Below, piece after piece: positions 34,702 to 45,650 of a stretch of 64,000 nucleotides of DNA. This DNA comes from Adenophora triphylla var. japonica (Eukaryota > Streptophyta > Magnoliopsida > Asterales > Campanulaceae), in assembly GCA_022495995.1 (NCBI GenBank), contig JAFEMH010002494.1, positions 1 through 64,000 on the forward strand, in the 5' to 3' direction. Position 1 is the stretch's first letter. Every line of letters starts with the position of its first letter. The translations under genes and the position numbers were made by a program. Under the pieces are notes generated by a model that saw only the letters and a list, made by a program, of their open reading frames with translations, made no database searches and was not told where the DNA came from.

Positions 34702-35220
34702 TTTTTTTTTTTTTTTTTTTTGATACCCAGGTTCCCAGTTTTGCCGGACTAATCCTGAACCATCAGGTACCGGCCCCACAGTATACTGGCGGAGGTAAAT
34801 CGCGGGATGTGCCCTATGTAGCCAGGGTGGCAGCACCCCTTATACTCCAGAGCCCCAAAGGGTGGCAGCACCCCTTATACTCCAGAGCCCCAAAGGAGCC
34901 CTCCTACAAGGCATTTACATCACTCTTACATCACCAAATGGCTGCTCCAGCTGCTCATGCCAAAGAGGCATTTACATCACTCTTACAACACCAAATGGCT
35001 GCTCCAGCTTTGCACCTGCCAAAATTTGAACTCCCCACACTGAGGATACAAGCCCAGCAATGTCGCTTCCTTAACTGCACGGATGTGCCCCGGGAAGCTC
35101 CTAAGGACCCTGAAACCAAGGTAGGAAATTAAGCCCCAAGAATCCCCTTGGGGGGATTCGAACCGGCGACCTCCCCTTCGAAAAATCACCTTGATACCAC
35201 TGGGCCAAGGCCCGTTAGGT
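34702..35220 (-). mobile_element. tRNA-derived SINE, 5' part with A and B boxes
   Basis: On the minus strand it starts with a tRNA-like head: GGCCCAGTGGTATC (A-box region, about 35195-35210) and GGTTCGAATCC (B box, about 35153-35163). It ends in a long A tail (plus-strand T run from 34702). A 16-17-bp TSD, GAGTCTTCCTGGTACT, flanks it (34686-34701, 35221-35236). The body contains two internal tandem duplications: GGGTGGCAGCACCCCTTATA (34827 and 34860) and GGCATTTACATCACTCTTAC (about 34910 and 34968). The body is about 520 bp, longer than most plant SINEs. Confidence 0.88.
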
Positions 35221-35632
35221 GAGTCTTCCTGGTACTTCATATCATGTACTCAGGTTCATGCCCTCTCCCAAATTATTCACCAAGATTGGTAAAATGGATA
35301 TTAAGTTATGTCAAGGAGCTCTTGAGTGTCTGAAGATAAATGAGGAATGACCATATAGTGACCAAGGTCATGGTCATAATATGGTAGAGTGTTTTCAATT
35401 TACTCGATCTAGTACAGAAATTATAAATTGTGTGCTAAACTTTGCCATGTACTAATAATATTAATTTTCAGCTTGGAGTAAATATGGTAAACCATTTGAT
35501 GGTGTTGACCAGTATTGGAGATTATACAGTGTGATGTAGGATACATACTTAAATTATCTTTTAGTGACTCTTCCTGATACTGCATATCATGTACTCTTCT
35601 CCAAAACTATTCATGTCAAAAGTTACACAATA

Positions 35633-35849
35633 CTGTCTCGCTGTGGCATGGTCAGAGTGGTCACACCAATGATTTTATGAATGTCTAGATATCTCTGTGC
35701 AATTCTAAAAAAAGTTATTGATAGTATTTCTATTGGTGAAGCAATAACAATTTTTAAAATTACAAAAAAATATCTAAATATTCATAAAATCATTGGTCAA
35801 TGACCCGCACAGTTGACCACCAGTGCGGTTTGTAGCGGGACGGAGGGAG
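35633..35849. mobile_element. Stowaway MITE, 217 bp
   Basis: TA-flanked (35631-35632, 35850-35851). The right end is AGCGGGACGGAGGGAG; the left end CTGTCTCGCTGTGG is diverged. Inner blocks CCAATGATTTTATGAAT and ATTCATAAAATCATTGG are perfect inverse partners. Confidence 0.85.
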
Positions 35850-36098
35850 TATGCATTATTCCTAATACATGCTGCAATGAGGAACATAATTTATAAATAT
35901 AAATTACAAATCGACTTAGTTTTGAAAGAGACGGGCCGGACCCTAACGGATTGTAGAATAATAAGAGCCTGATCTCAGCCCGAGCACGTGAGCCTTCAAG
36001 CTGTCAAGCCCAGCAGGGTTGAAAACATTGCGGGCGCGGACCTTGCAGGCCAAATTTTTGCGGGCCGATGAGCGGGTTTGCACACCCCTAACCACGTC

Positions 36099-37192
36099 CG
36101 CTTAACCAACCAGCACTTAGTGCTTTTCACACCTTACAAACCTACTTGAAAAATCTGCTACTTAAATATAAAATATTTTAAAGAATATAAAAACATATTT
36201 TTATATTAAAATGTGATGTAAATTTTTTAGTACTACATATAAAACGTACATTAAGAATGTAAAAAAAAAAATTACATTGTTTGGCACACTTTTTATATTG
36301 TGTAACACATTTTTTACACGTTGTCGTCTGTTTTCATATCATCAATTGAACGTTAATGCTAACTCATGTTCCATCGATTCGAAATCCCCTTTAACTGCGC
36401 TATTCACGCCCCAAATTGTAAGTACACGCACCAATTTTTACACGGAATAATTCCATGATACTCCCTCACCCCAAACCATTCTCCATAAAATGCTTGAGAT
36501 TCAAAAACTCACACACTAGACCGAAATCAAAATTTCATAAAAACTCAAATTCTTTTATTCTTGACCTCTTCAAGCTGACTTTCCATTCTAGGTCTTTAAC
36601 GACTTCGCCGCACAACTCCGTCGTGCCGAAATGACAGATTTTTGCCTCTTTTCACGTTCAACGACGGCCCTGTAACCACAATGCTCGTGGTCTTGATGTG
36701 ATTGTGTATGAAGCTTTTGACAAATCCAGTAGAATGATGAATGTAATCGAGTCCGTGCGCGAGGTCCGACACAATCTGAAATCCGCGAAATTCAGGTCGA
36801 CAGACTGTGAAATCAAGATTTCTTTACCAAATTCCTTATTGAATGAGATTTTTTTACCACATCCAAAAAAAACACTCTTGTACATTTTACAATTTGAAAG
36901 TAACAAATTACTTTTATACCTAGGTATTAGAGTAATTGTAGTCTTATACCTATAGATTTTTTTTTTAAGAAAATGTAAAAATTTATGAAAAAAATACTTT
37001 TATACCTAAGTATAGGGTTATTTTAGTCTTATACCTTTGGGTATAGGAGCGAATTGATTAATAAAATATGAGAATTTTTATTATTTTTAAGAAAAAGTGA
37101 AAATTGCGAAAAAAAAAATACTCTTATACCTTAAGATATAAGAGTAATTTTAGTCTTATACATTTGGGTATAAGAGCGACGGACATGGGTAA
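36099..37192. other. Intergenic between the hAT and Copia elements
   Basis: No gene is recognised with confidence. Around 36698-36850 an exon-like stretch is open on the plus strand (VYEAFDKSSRMMNVIESVRE, KFRSTDCEIK); I cannot name its family. It also contains the TATACC repeats at 36905-37185. Confidence 0.5.
36905..37185. repeat. Three irregular copies of a CTTATACC-bearing unit
   Basis: Blocks starting near 36910, 36985 and 37117 share CTTTTATACCTA...AGTCTTATACC and an A-rich linker. Spacing is uneven. Similar words (AGTCTTATACC) occur near the hairpin arrays at 58305-58345. Confidence 0.55.
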
Positions 37193-37197
37193 TGTGT

Positions 37198-37399
37198 TGA
37201 TAATAATAAAGATCCACCGGATCTCTCTCCCACTTAGAATTATATTCTTCCCTTGTTTATCTTGTACATATCTAGTTATATTTAGATAATTATTCATTGT
37301 AATCATATACTTAGAATAGGACTCTTGTACATGTATATATATCTCTTATTATCATCAATAATATTCAAGACTTCCTTCACATATTTTCTGTATCTATCA
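37198..37399 (+). repeat. 5' LTR of the Copia element
   Basis: 202 bp, TGATAATAATAAAG...GTATCTATCA. It includes TATA-like ATGTATATATATCTC near 37337 and ends exactly at the primer site. Confidence 0.92.
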
Positions 37400-37411
37400 T
37401 GGTATCAGAGC
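37400..37411 (+). other. Primer-binding site (initiator tRNA-Met)
   Basis: TGGTATCAGAGC, directly abutting the 5' LTR. Confidence 0.93.
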
Positions 37412-37456
37412 TTCACGATCAAAAACCCTAAATTCCTTTAGCTGCCGTCGCCTACC

Positions 37457-40400
37457 ATGGCCACCACTGACCTCACCCTCATTCCCAACTCTGTCGAGCC
37501 AACTCGACCTCTCATTGCCGTCTCTCTCACCCATGTCCTCAAACTCACCAACACAAATTACATAGCCTGGAAGCTTCAAATCGAAGCCACACTCATCGGT
37601 CTGGATCTTCATAACTTCATCAACTGCAATCACCCAATACCCCCTGAAACCATTATCCCCACCACTGCCACCGTTGCCACACCCACTGTCGCAGCCGACA
37701 ATCCACCCGCCCCTCCTCCTCCACCACCACAGCCCGTGCACAACCCCTCCTACACAACCTGGTTTCGCCAAGACAAACTACTCCTTGGTGCTTTAGCCGG
37801 CTCTCTATCACCATCTCTTGTTCCCCTCATATCTCTTTGTCCCACAACCCTAGTCGCATGGAACACCCTAGCCAAAACCTTTGCCAATCCCTCAAAAGGC
37901 CACATTAAACAGATCAAAGACCACCTTCGTAATATCACGAAGGGTACCTGATCCATAACTTAATACATGCAAGACATCCAAACCTGTGCCGCCCAATTAA
38001 CCTCCCTAGGCCGTCCCATTGACCCCGACAACCTCATTGACAAAATCCTCGACCAAATCAATGACCCTGACTATGACAGTGTCATCTCTGCTATCCAGAA
38101 CCGAGAAAATCCCATCACGTTTGATGAGCTCCATGAAAAGCTAATCAATCGTGAGTTAACCCTCAAAAACAAACCTAAAACCACACCCACCTTTCCTGCG
38201 GTTGTCAACTATACCACCAAAAACCAATCTCGCTCATCCAACAACCAACCAAATTCCTCTCCCACCTTCAACCCTCGCACCAACTCCTCATCTCAACCCT
38301 ACAAAGGCCGCTGCCAATGGTGCCGCCGTGATGGTCATTTTATTTCCCAGTGTCACACCTTTCGCCAAGTCTACCCTAATGCCCAATTCCCCAATCCCCC
38401 TCCCAACCGACCTAACAACAGCCGTCCACCCCCAACACATCAGCCCAGTGCTCACACTGCCACTACCACCCACCACCCGAAACCCTGGCTCTTCGATAGT
38501 GGAGCCACTCACCATGTAACCAACAATCTCAATAACCTGGCTCTTCATTCACCGTATGATGGGACTGACGAACTTCTTATTGGTGATGGATCCGGCCTCC
38601 CTATCACTCACACTGGTTCCACCTCTCTTCTTACCCCCACTTCTAAATTTTCTCTTAATCATGTCATTTGTGCTCCCTCTGTGTCACGCAACATTCTGTC
38701 TGTTTCTAAATTTTGTCTTGATAATAACTGTTATGTCACCTTCTTACCGTCCTCTTTTCTTGTGAAGGATCTTCGCACGGGAGCTACTCTTCTGGAAGGC
38801 AGTTCTAGCTCAGGCATCTATGAATGGATGCCTCCCTCTCCCACTGCACACTCTGTATCCACCTCCGCTGCTTCAACGTGGCGTCATCGCTTAGGCCATC
38901 CGTCTCAATCTATTTTGCGTCATCTTAGCAGTAGTTTCAATTTACAAATTCCTAGTTGTTCTAGGTTTCATTGTAATTCCTGTGACTGCAATAAAAGCCA
39001 TAAATTACCATTTTCTGAAAATTCTATTCACTCTAGTGGTCCTCTTGATGTCTTATACAGTGATGTGTGGTCGTCTCCTGTCACCTCTTATGAAGGTTTT
39101 AAATATTACATCATCTTTGTTGATCATTTTTCAAAGTATATTTGGCTTTACCCGTTAAAACACAAAAATGATGCCACCTCCGTCTTCTCTTAATTCAAAT
39201 CTCGAGTCGAAAAATTCTTCAACCGCTCCATCATCACCATCTTTAGTGATAATGGTGGCGAATATATTGGGCTTCACCCTCTTCTCATTTCCCATGGCAT
39301 CACCCATCTTACTTCACCTCCCCACACACCAGAACACAATGGGTACTCGGAGCGACGCCATCGCCACATTGTAGAAACTTGCCTCTCCCTTCTTACTCAC
39401 TCTCATATGTCCCTCACCTACTGGCCCCTCGCCTTTGTCACAGCCAGCTATCTTATTAACCGCATGCCCACCCCTACTCTCAACTTGAAATCACCCCATC
39501 TTATCCTACTCGGACATCCCCCTAACTACCAAAACTCCGCAGCATTGGTTGTCTTTGCTACCCGTGGCTTCGTTCCTACACCAAACACAAACTCAAACCT
39601 CGTTCCTCTCCATGTATGTTTGTTGGTTACTCTCCCACCCAAAGCGCCTATTATTGCCTAGATCCCAAAACTCACAAAATCTATGTTTCTCAACATGTAA
39701 AATTTGTTGAGTCTGTTTTTCCATTTTCCACCACCAACTCAGCTACCCATCCTTCTTCTACAATCACAAAATGGTGTTCCTCCTCTCTACCTGTTCTTCT
39801 TTCCCCTCCGGCCTCAAACCCCTCCACAAACCCCACCACTGCCCCACACTCTTCTCCTGTAGACCAACCGCATGAACCTGCCACCCCCACCTCGGCCTCA
39901 GCAGCCACCTCACCCATCTCATCTTCTGTTCCCTTGCCCTCACCATCTACACCCTCACTCGAACCTCCACCCACACACCGACCTGTTACCAGGCTTCAGA
40001 ATAACATTACCAAACCCATCAACAAGCTTAACCTTCATGTCTCCCTTCCCCAATCCACTACTGAACCCACCACTGTTGCCCAAGCACTTAAACTTCCCGT
40101 CTGGCGTGCAGCTATGCAAACTGAGTTCGATGCCCTCACCCGTAATCATACCTGGGATCTTGTACCACCGGACCCATCTCATAACCTGGTCGGTTGAAAA
40201 TGGATCTTTCGCACCAAATACAAACCTGATGGCTCCATCGATCGCCACAAAGCTCGCCTGGTTGCAAAAGGGTTTCATCAACGCCCAGGCCTAGACTATT
40301 CTGAAACATTCAGTTCGGTTGTCAAGCCCGCCACCATTCACATTGTCCTATCTTTGGCTATCACAAACAACTGGCCCCTTCGCCAGGTCGACATCAACAA

Positions 40401-41559
40401 TGCCTTTCTTCAAGGCTCTCTTACTGACGATGTCTTTATGGCTCAACCACCTGGGTTTGTCAGCTCCACTCATCCCACTCACGTCTGTAAGCTTCGACAA
40501 GCCATCTATGGCTTAAAACAAGCTCCTCGTGCTTGGTACACTGAACTCCGAACCTACCTTCTGTCTGTTGGTTTTCACAACTGTGTTTCAGACTCTTCTC
40601 TGTTTACTCTGCGACACTCTCAAGACTGCATTTTCCTACTGATGTATGTCGATGATATTGTTATCACAGGTTCTAACTCTTCCCTTGTTGATACCTTCAT
40701 CTCCTCCTTTGCTTCACGGTTCTCTCTCAAAGACCTTGGCTCTTTGTCATACTTTCTTGGTATTGAAGTCATCCCTCACTCTCACGGTCTTTTTCTGAGT
40801 CAACACAAGTACATCATTGATTTACTCACCTGCTCCAACATGCTCGATGCCAACCCAGTTCCCACTCCCATGGTTCCGCATCCTGTCCTCACAGCCCAGT
40901 TCGGATCTCCTCTTCAGGATCCCTCAGAATACCGAGACATTGTTGGATCTCTCCAATACTTATCTCTTACTCGTTTTGATCTTTCCTTTGCGGTTAATAG
41001 ACTCTCTCAATATCTTCATGCACCTACTGATCTCCACTTGAAAGCTTTAAAACGAGTCCTTCGCTACTTAGTTGGCACCAGTTCTCACGGTCTTCTGCTT
41101 CACCGTAACTCTCCTGCATCTCTGCATGCCTTCACTGACGCTGATTGGGTAGGCGACTCTGATAACTACATCTCAACCACTGGCTATGTTGTGTACCTTG
41201 GTCGCAATCCCATCTCCTGGATTTCTCACAAACAACGCACACTCGCTAGATCATCTACTGAGGCTGAGTATCGCGCAATGGCTGCCACTACATCCGAAGT
41301 ACTTTGGCTACAAAACTTGCTTCGTGAACTTGCTGTCAACATTTCAAGCCCACCTGCTATCTATTGTGACAACTTGGGGGCAACATATGTTTCTACAAAC
41401 CCCAAGTTCCACTCCAAGATGAAGCACCTAGCTCTAGACTATCACTTTGTACGAGAACATGTTCAAGCACAGCTGCTGCGCGTCTCTCACATCTCCGGGT
41501 CGGATCAGTTGGCGGACGCACTAACTAAAGCCTTCCTTTTGCCCGCTTTCTTGAGTTAA
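37457..41559 (+). pseudogene. Copia gag-pol polyprotein, five lesions
   Basis: It starts MATTDLTLIPNSVEP, 46 bases after the primer site. Gag runs to a perfect zinc knuckle CQWCRRDGHFISQC (near 38313); the protease keeps DSGATHHV (near 38496). The integrase zinc region and core run to about 39700. Reverse transcriptase shows VDINNAFLQG and YVDDIVITG (near 40650); RNase H shows TDADWVGDSDN and STEAEYRAM (near 41260). Lesions are TGA at 37949, TAA at 37961, TAA at 39191, a one-base frameshift near 39517 and TGA at 40195. All catalytic motifs I could check are otherwise intact, so decay is recent. Confidence 0.92.
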
Positions 41560-41593
41560 TGTCCAAGATTGGACTTTCTACACGGTCGTCCAT

Positions 41594-41605
41594 CTTGCGG
41601 GGGCA
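41594..41605 (+). other. Polypurine tract region of the Copia element
   Basis: CTTGCGGGGGCA directly before the 3' LTR; the G run serves as plus-strand primer in such elements. Confidence 0.7.
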
Positions 41606-43017
41606 TGATAATAATAAAGATCCACCGGATCTCTCTCCCACTTAGAATTATATTCTTCCCTTGTTTATCTTGTACATATCTAGTTATATTTAGATAATTA
41701 TTCATTGTAATCATATACTTAGAATAGGACTCTTGTACATGTATATATATCTCTTATTATCATCAATAATATTCAAGACTTCCTTCACATATTTTCTGTA
41801 TGTTGGGAAAAATTGGTGTATTTAAAAATAGCTTTGAAAAAGAAAACGGGACGGAAAAATTATTTTTCAAAAATAAAATAAGTCGAGGCAAGAGTTTGAC
41901 TCTTTTTCCGTAAGACAATATTGCCCCGTATACGAGTGCTCACGGTCTTCGGCAATTGTCCCCAAGATACAACGACTTTCGGGAATTTCAGATTGCAACA
42001 CAACAACTCTGAAACTATCGGGCGAACTACTGAATAATCGGGATTTTCTTGGACTCTTAATGCAAGACTTCTGAATGCTAGGATGCTTTTAGAGAATAGA
42101 ATTCTTGAATGATTTTGGATGGAAATGAAATGAGGAGGAGGGGGATATTTATAGTTATTGAAGAGATGGGGTGTTTATTGGGAATAGACACAAATTGCAC
42201 CTGGTGAAATTCTAACCCTTGGATCAGATTGGATTGATGGCTAAGATCTGATGAGTCAAACCCGCCCATTTGAAGGGTCGTGGGTCGCACCTCTTCAACC
42301 GACCCGGCTGTTTGAAGAGGCGCGGGTCACCTCCCTACCCGGCCATTACCCAATTGCCAAAGCCCACTGAACTGGGCTGGTTCTAATTCCACCAAGCCCA
42401 CTATGCTGAATCCAACCTGGTCCGAGCCATCTTCCCACATCCCTGATTCGGATCGGGCTGGCCCAATCCCATTTGCCCAGCCGAGCCACACCCACCTGAA
42501 CTGCACCGAGCCGAATTTCGTCAAAATTTTAAGGCTCCTCAGCTCCCAGCGATCGATGCGTACGTGCAAAGTGCGCCCTAAACAGCCCATTCCGCGCTTC
42601 GCGGGTTATGGGTCCATTTTGAGCTAGAACAAAACTAGCTCAATAGCTCACTTTGGATGCATGATTGGCCCAATGGTCCAACTAGGTTAGCCCAAGGAGA
42701 TCAACTTGATGTCTCATTCCTTGGATGCTCACATTAATAAAGTGGAGTAACTTCCCTTTTCCTAGCAATGTGGGATATGACTTTTCCATTCCAACTTCTC
42801 TTCAATTAACAACATTAAGTTGCTCACTTTAACAATTAATTTCTCATTCACCCGAAATTGATTTTGAGAAAATAAATATACCATTTTAATCTACACTAAA
42901 TGTAGATTAATTATTTGCAACTTATTTTTATTTTTACAAAATAGAAATTTCTAGAAACTTGATCAAATATTGGTCAAACACCAATAATACTACCAATTTC
43001 TAACATTGTATCTATCA
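41606..43017 (+). repeat. 3' LTR of the Copia element, split by a solo LTR
   Basis: The LTR is in two parts, 41606-41800 (195 bp) and 43011-43017 (7 bp), 202 bp in total like its partner. Bases 43006-43010 are the duplicated target. Confidence 0.92.
41801..43005 (-). mobile_element. Solo LTR nested in the Copia 3' LTR, 1205 bp
   Basis: Ends TGTTGGG and TCTAACA, with TSD CTGTA/TTGTA (41796-41800, 43006-43010; one mismatch). The sequence belongs to the LTR family of the LARD-like element at 4863-14078: it shares the ATTGCCCC...GTGCTNACGGT block, the TATA block (CTATAAATATCCCC, minus) and the AT-rich terminus. No internal region is left, so it arose by LTR-LTR recombination. Confidence 0.9.
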
Positions 43018-43022
43018 TGTGT

Positions 43023-43500
43023 AAGCGTGAGTTTATGTGAAATTTTGCATCTCGCCCGTGACCCTTTTTACACTATTTAAAAAAAAAAAAAACTAAAATA
43101 CACCAAATATTTCAACATTTGCAAAGGCTAAATTTATACAATCAACAAAAAAAAAAAAAAATCATTTGGGTGGACAAAGGATGCACAACCATCTCTTATT
43201 ATCCTTGCCTTGGCATATTTATTTCCTTATAACCCCTTAATAGTAAAATGTAATCACTGTAGAAATAATATGGTCGTTGATATCAATGGTATGTTGGCTT
43301 AAATAATGAAGATTTCTCTAATTCAAACTTGAAAGGGATTGGGGATTGAAAAAAATGGTTAAGATGAAGAAGAATGGTGTTTATCCCTTGGTTTATATAT
43401 GGAAAAATTCGATATTAGCTTTTGTTCGTTGAAATTGTTAGTGCGGAAATATTAGTTTTTTGCATTGAAGTTTCTCAAGAGTAGTCTTCTATACAATACA
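43023..43500. other. Intergenic
   Basis: AT-rich sequence with short A runs (43080-43091, 43148-43159). I see no gene, RNA gene or transposon end. Confidence 0.5.
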
Positions 43501-43516
43501 AAATGGACAATAGTTG

Positions 43517-43702
43517 CACGGCCTAGATGGTTAGCAGTGCTCACGCTTCCAACCCTGGAGGTCATGGGTTCGATTCCCCACCAAGTGGTTAGAGGGAATG
43601 ACATTGCCCTCCCTAGCATGCGCCTGAAGTGCGTCATGAGCGGTGAAATGTGTTGATCCCCTTTTTAAAAAAAAAAGTGGAAGAAAAAAAAAAAAAATAA
43701 AA
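43517..43702 (+). mobile_element. Short tRNA-derived SINE
   Basis: The tRNA-like head contains GATGGTTAGCAGTG (A-box region, near 43526) and GGTTCGATTCC (B box, 43566-43576). The tail is A-rich (43668-43702). A 16-bp TSD AAATGGACAATAGTTG flanks it (43501-43516, 43703-43718). It is a different family from the SINE at 34702. Confidence 0.9.
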
Positions 43703-43718
43703 AAATGGACAATAGTTG

Positions 43719-44657
43719 GATGAGTGATTGCACGGTAACATACATATACATAAAGAAAGGGATCTTTATTACCATAAAAAATGAAGCTATAATTAAACAG
43801 CTTTAGCTTATAAAAAATCGAAGACTTCAATTTTAGTATTGGTATCGTTTAAACACCTTGTTTTTATGATTGTAAATATGATGTCCTTTTGTAAATAGTT
43901 TTATGGGTATTTCTTAATTTTGTATATCATCCGTATAATTTCACCTCTCACGTGCGCCTCTTTTGTTGACAATTGAAGCATATGTATATTTAATTTTTGT
44001 AATATTTATTTTTACTCTTGCAACATTATATGGGTCCGTCCCTTTGGTGCTAATGATCTATACAAAATTATGTTTTCTATGTAGTTGATTAAGATAACTC
44101 GTTAAGTAGCAACCAACGAGATTTAGCTTCGGGGTATCCAGTGTCCATAAGGACTTTCCAATAAAGGAGGTTATGGTTCGAAACCCACAATCCACCTAGG
44201 GTAAGTTGTATCTCTGTTTTAGACATGTATTAGCCTATTTATAAATCATTTGATATAGCCTAAGCTACATTTTATCTGTCATTAATATAAAAAAAAAAAA
44301 AACAATTAACAAAACTTCTTATGTTGCAAAATTTAGTTCACGATTGCATTGTTTATAAAATAATTTCTAGTACCGTTAACTAATCATCTGTTAAATGTTT
44401 ATTTGATAATCGGATCATCAGCAAAAATGAAGACAGTTTCAAGTATTTTGAGTGGAGCAGCTTTGAACAAAGAGTTCAAAATTAGCAAGCAAATAAGTTT
44501 AAAATTATATACACACTCACTATCCCAAAATAAAAATATTTAGTGCATGTTAGCAATTTGAACATTCTACTTTCAATTTTGTTTTTTTGGAATAATGAAT
44601 ACGTACGTGTCTAAATAAATTGGTTAAAACCTCTAAACAAATACATAAATAATTAAA
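43719..44657. other. Intergenic up to the Tat-type Gypsy element
   Basis: AT-rich, no gene. The only structure seen is the possible SINE at 44110-44303. Confidence 0.5.
44110..44303 (+). mobile_element. Possible further SINE
   Basis: B-box-like GGTTCGAAACCC at about 44176, about 115 bases upstream of an A run (44290-44302). A convincing A box and a TSD were not found, so this may be chance or a decayed copy. Confidence 0.3.
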
Positions 44658-44662
44658 ATTGT

Positions 44663-45581
44663 TGAACGGAATATTTTGTGATGGGCAGAGCCCAATGTTT
44701 GCTACGAGCCCAGAGGCCCAACGGGCCCATCAAAAGACCACCCGCAAAGGATCAAATCAAAGCCTTGGGCCATAGCCCGTCCAACATTGGTTGGCAGTCG
44801 TCGCCACTGAGCGACCAAGCCCATCCAAACGACGAGCTATCGCACCATTAATGGAAGAGCTAGCTTCTAGCCCGTCGATACGCCAAGAAGAGATCGTCGA
44901 CAATGAGCTAGGCCCATCTAACAACGAGTCTTCCTTCTACACCAATTGACACTCGTCCCAGAGTGAGCGTCGTCATTGAGCGACTAACCCTCTCTCGTCG
45001 AGACGTACCTCAAGGAGACGACCCAACTGGACATACAGCTCCAGGTCGTCTCCTCTATTAAGCTTCCTCAACAAGCTTGGTTAATTAGCTAATTTGGGAT
45101 AATGTCGACCAAGCATAAAGGCCTTGTTACATGTGCAATCATGCACCGCAATAACTACAAAAGGCACACAGTTGACTTTTCCTTATAAGGCAAGTTGCTT
45201 ATCAATGTCGTAAGCCGCAGCTGTCCTTACATAGACGGACCAATCCCGAACCGTGACACGTGTACACCTAGAAGACGTAGCCGATCTAACTGGCTGGAGA
45301 CCATCCAATCCAACTAGCCCGGTGAAAACCCTAACATCATTATTACTACTATAAATAAGAGAGTATCAACATGGACAAAGGTAATGATTTATTGCATATT
45401 CACGTACCCACTCACATATCATATTATCTCGCACCACTTTTCACCATCATCTTACTCTCACGCCGAGGCTTCTTAAGACCCCTGCCAGCTTTCACCCTTG
45501 CTTTCTTGTGTTGCAGATCCATAGCTAGCTCATTCATTGCCGGACACAAAGAGCCGAGCCCACACGCTTTCCGCGTGATCG
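44663..45581 (+). repeat. 5' LTR of the Tat-type element
   Basis: Begins TGAACGGAATATTTTG and ends CGTGATCG, where the partner ends CGTGATCA. A TATA box (ACTATAAATAAGAGAG) lies at about 45350-45365. The first 440 bp differ from the 3' LTR at about four positions; the rest shows clustered changes. Confidence 0.88.
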
Positions 45582-45583
45582 AT

Positions 45584-45600
45584 TGGTTCCATTGCCGAGA
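45584..45600 (+). other. Putative primer-binding site
   Basis: TGGTTCCATTGCCGAGA, two bases after the LTR. It is similar to, but not identical with, TGGCGCC.TTGCCGGGGA, a primer site found in many large Gypsy elements; I cannot assign the tRNA with certainty. Confidence 0.5.
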
Positions 45601-45650
45601 AACGTGTTAGTGATCTCCAAGAGAAGGAATACAAATGTAAGAGTTTGAAA

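Larger units (their letters stand above)
33789..36090. mobile_element. hAT-type element upstream of CYN, with nested insertions
   Basis: An 8-bp direct repeat ACCACGTC (33781-33788, 36091-36098) flanks a 2.3-kb segment. Its ends are TATCACGGGTCAAAGCC and, inverted from the right, TAGGGGTGTGCAAACCC. These ends agree only partly, but the right one is typical of plant hAT elements. Nested inside are a smaller hAT (34028-34610), a SINE (34702-35220) and a Stowaway (35633-35849). The remaining host part contains a roughly 150-bp segment present twice (around 33965-35290 once insertions are removed, and 35458-35610). No transposase was found. Confidence 0.5.
37198..43017 (+). mobile_element. Young but defective Ty1/Copia (Ale/Retrofit-like) element with a solo LTR in its 3' LTR
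   Basis: 202-bp LTRs, primer site TGGTATCAGAGC, one long gag-pol and a perfect TSD TGTGT (37193-37197, 43018-43022). The two LTRs show no difference over the 195 bases that can be compared directly, so insertion was recent. Despite this, the coding region has five disabling lesions, and a 1205-bp solo LTR interrupts the 3' LTR seven bases from its end. The short LTRs and gag type fit the Ale/Retrofit lineage. Confidence 0.92.

Noticed and set aside
35150..35212. A genuine tRNA gene (A and B boxes on the minus strand)
   Set aside because: It is the head of a SINE: an A tail and a 16-bp TSD delimit a 520-bp unit, and a complete cloverleaf is not evident.
43520..43590. A tRNA gene on the plus strand
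   Set aside because: Same reasoning: A-rich tail and 16-bp TSD show a SINE.
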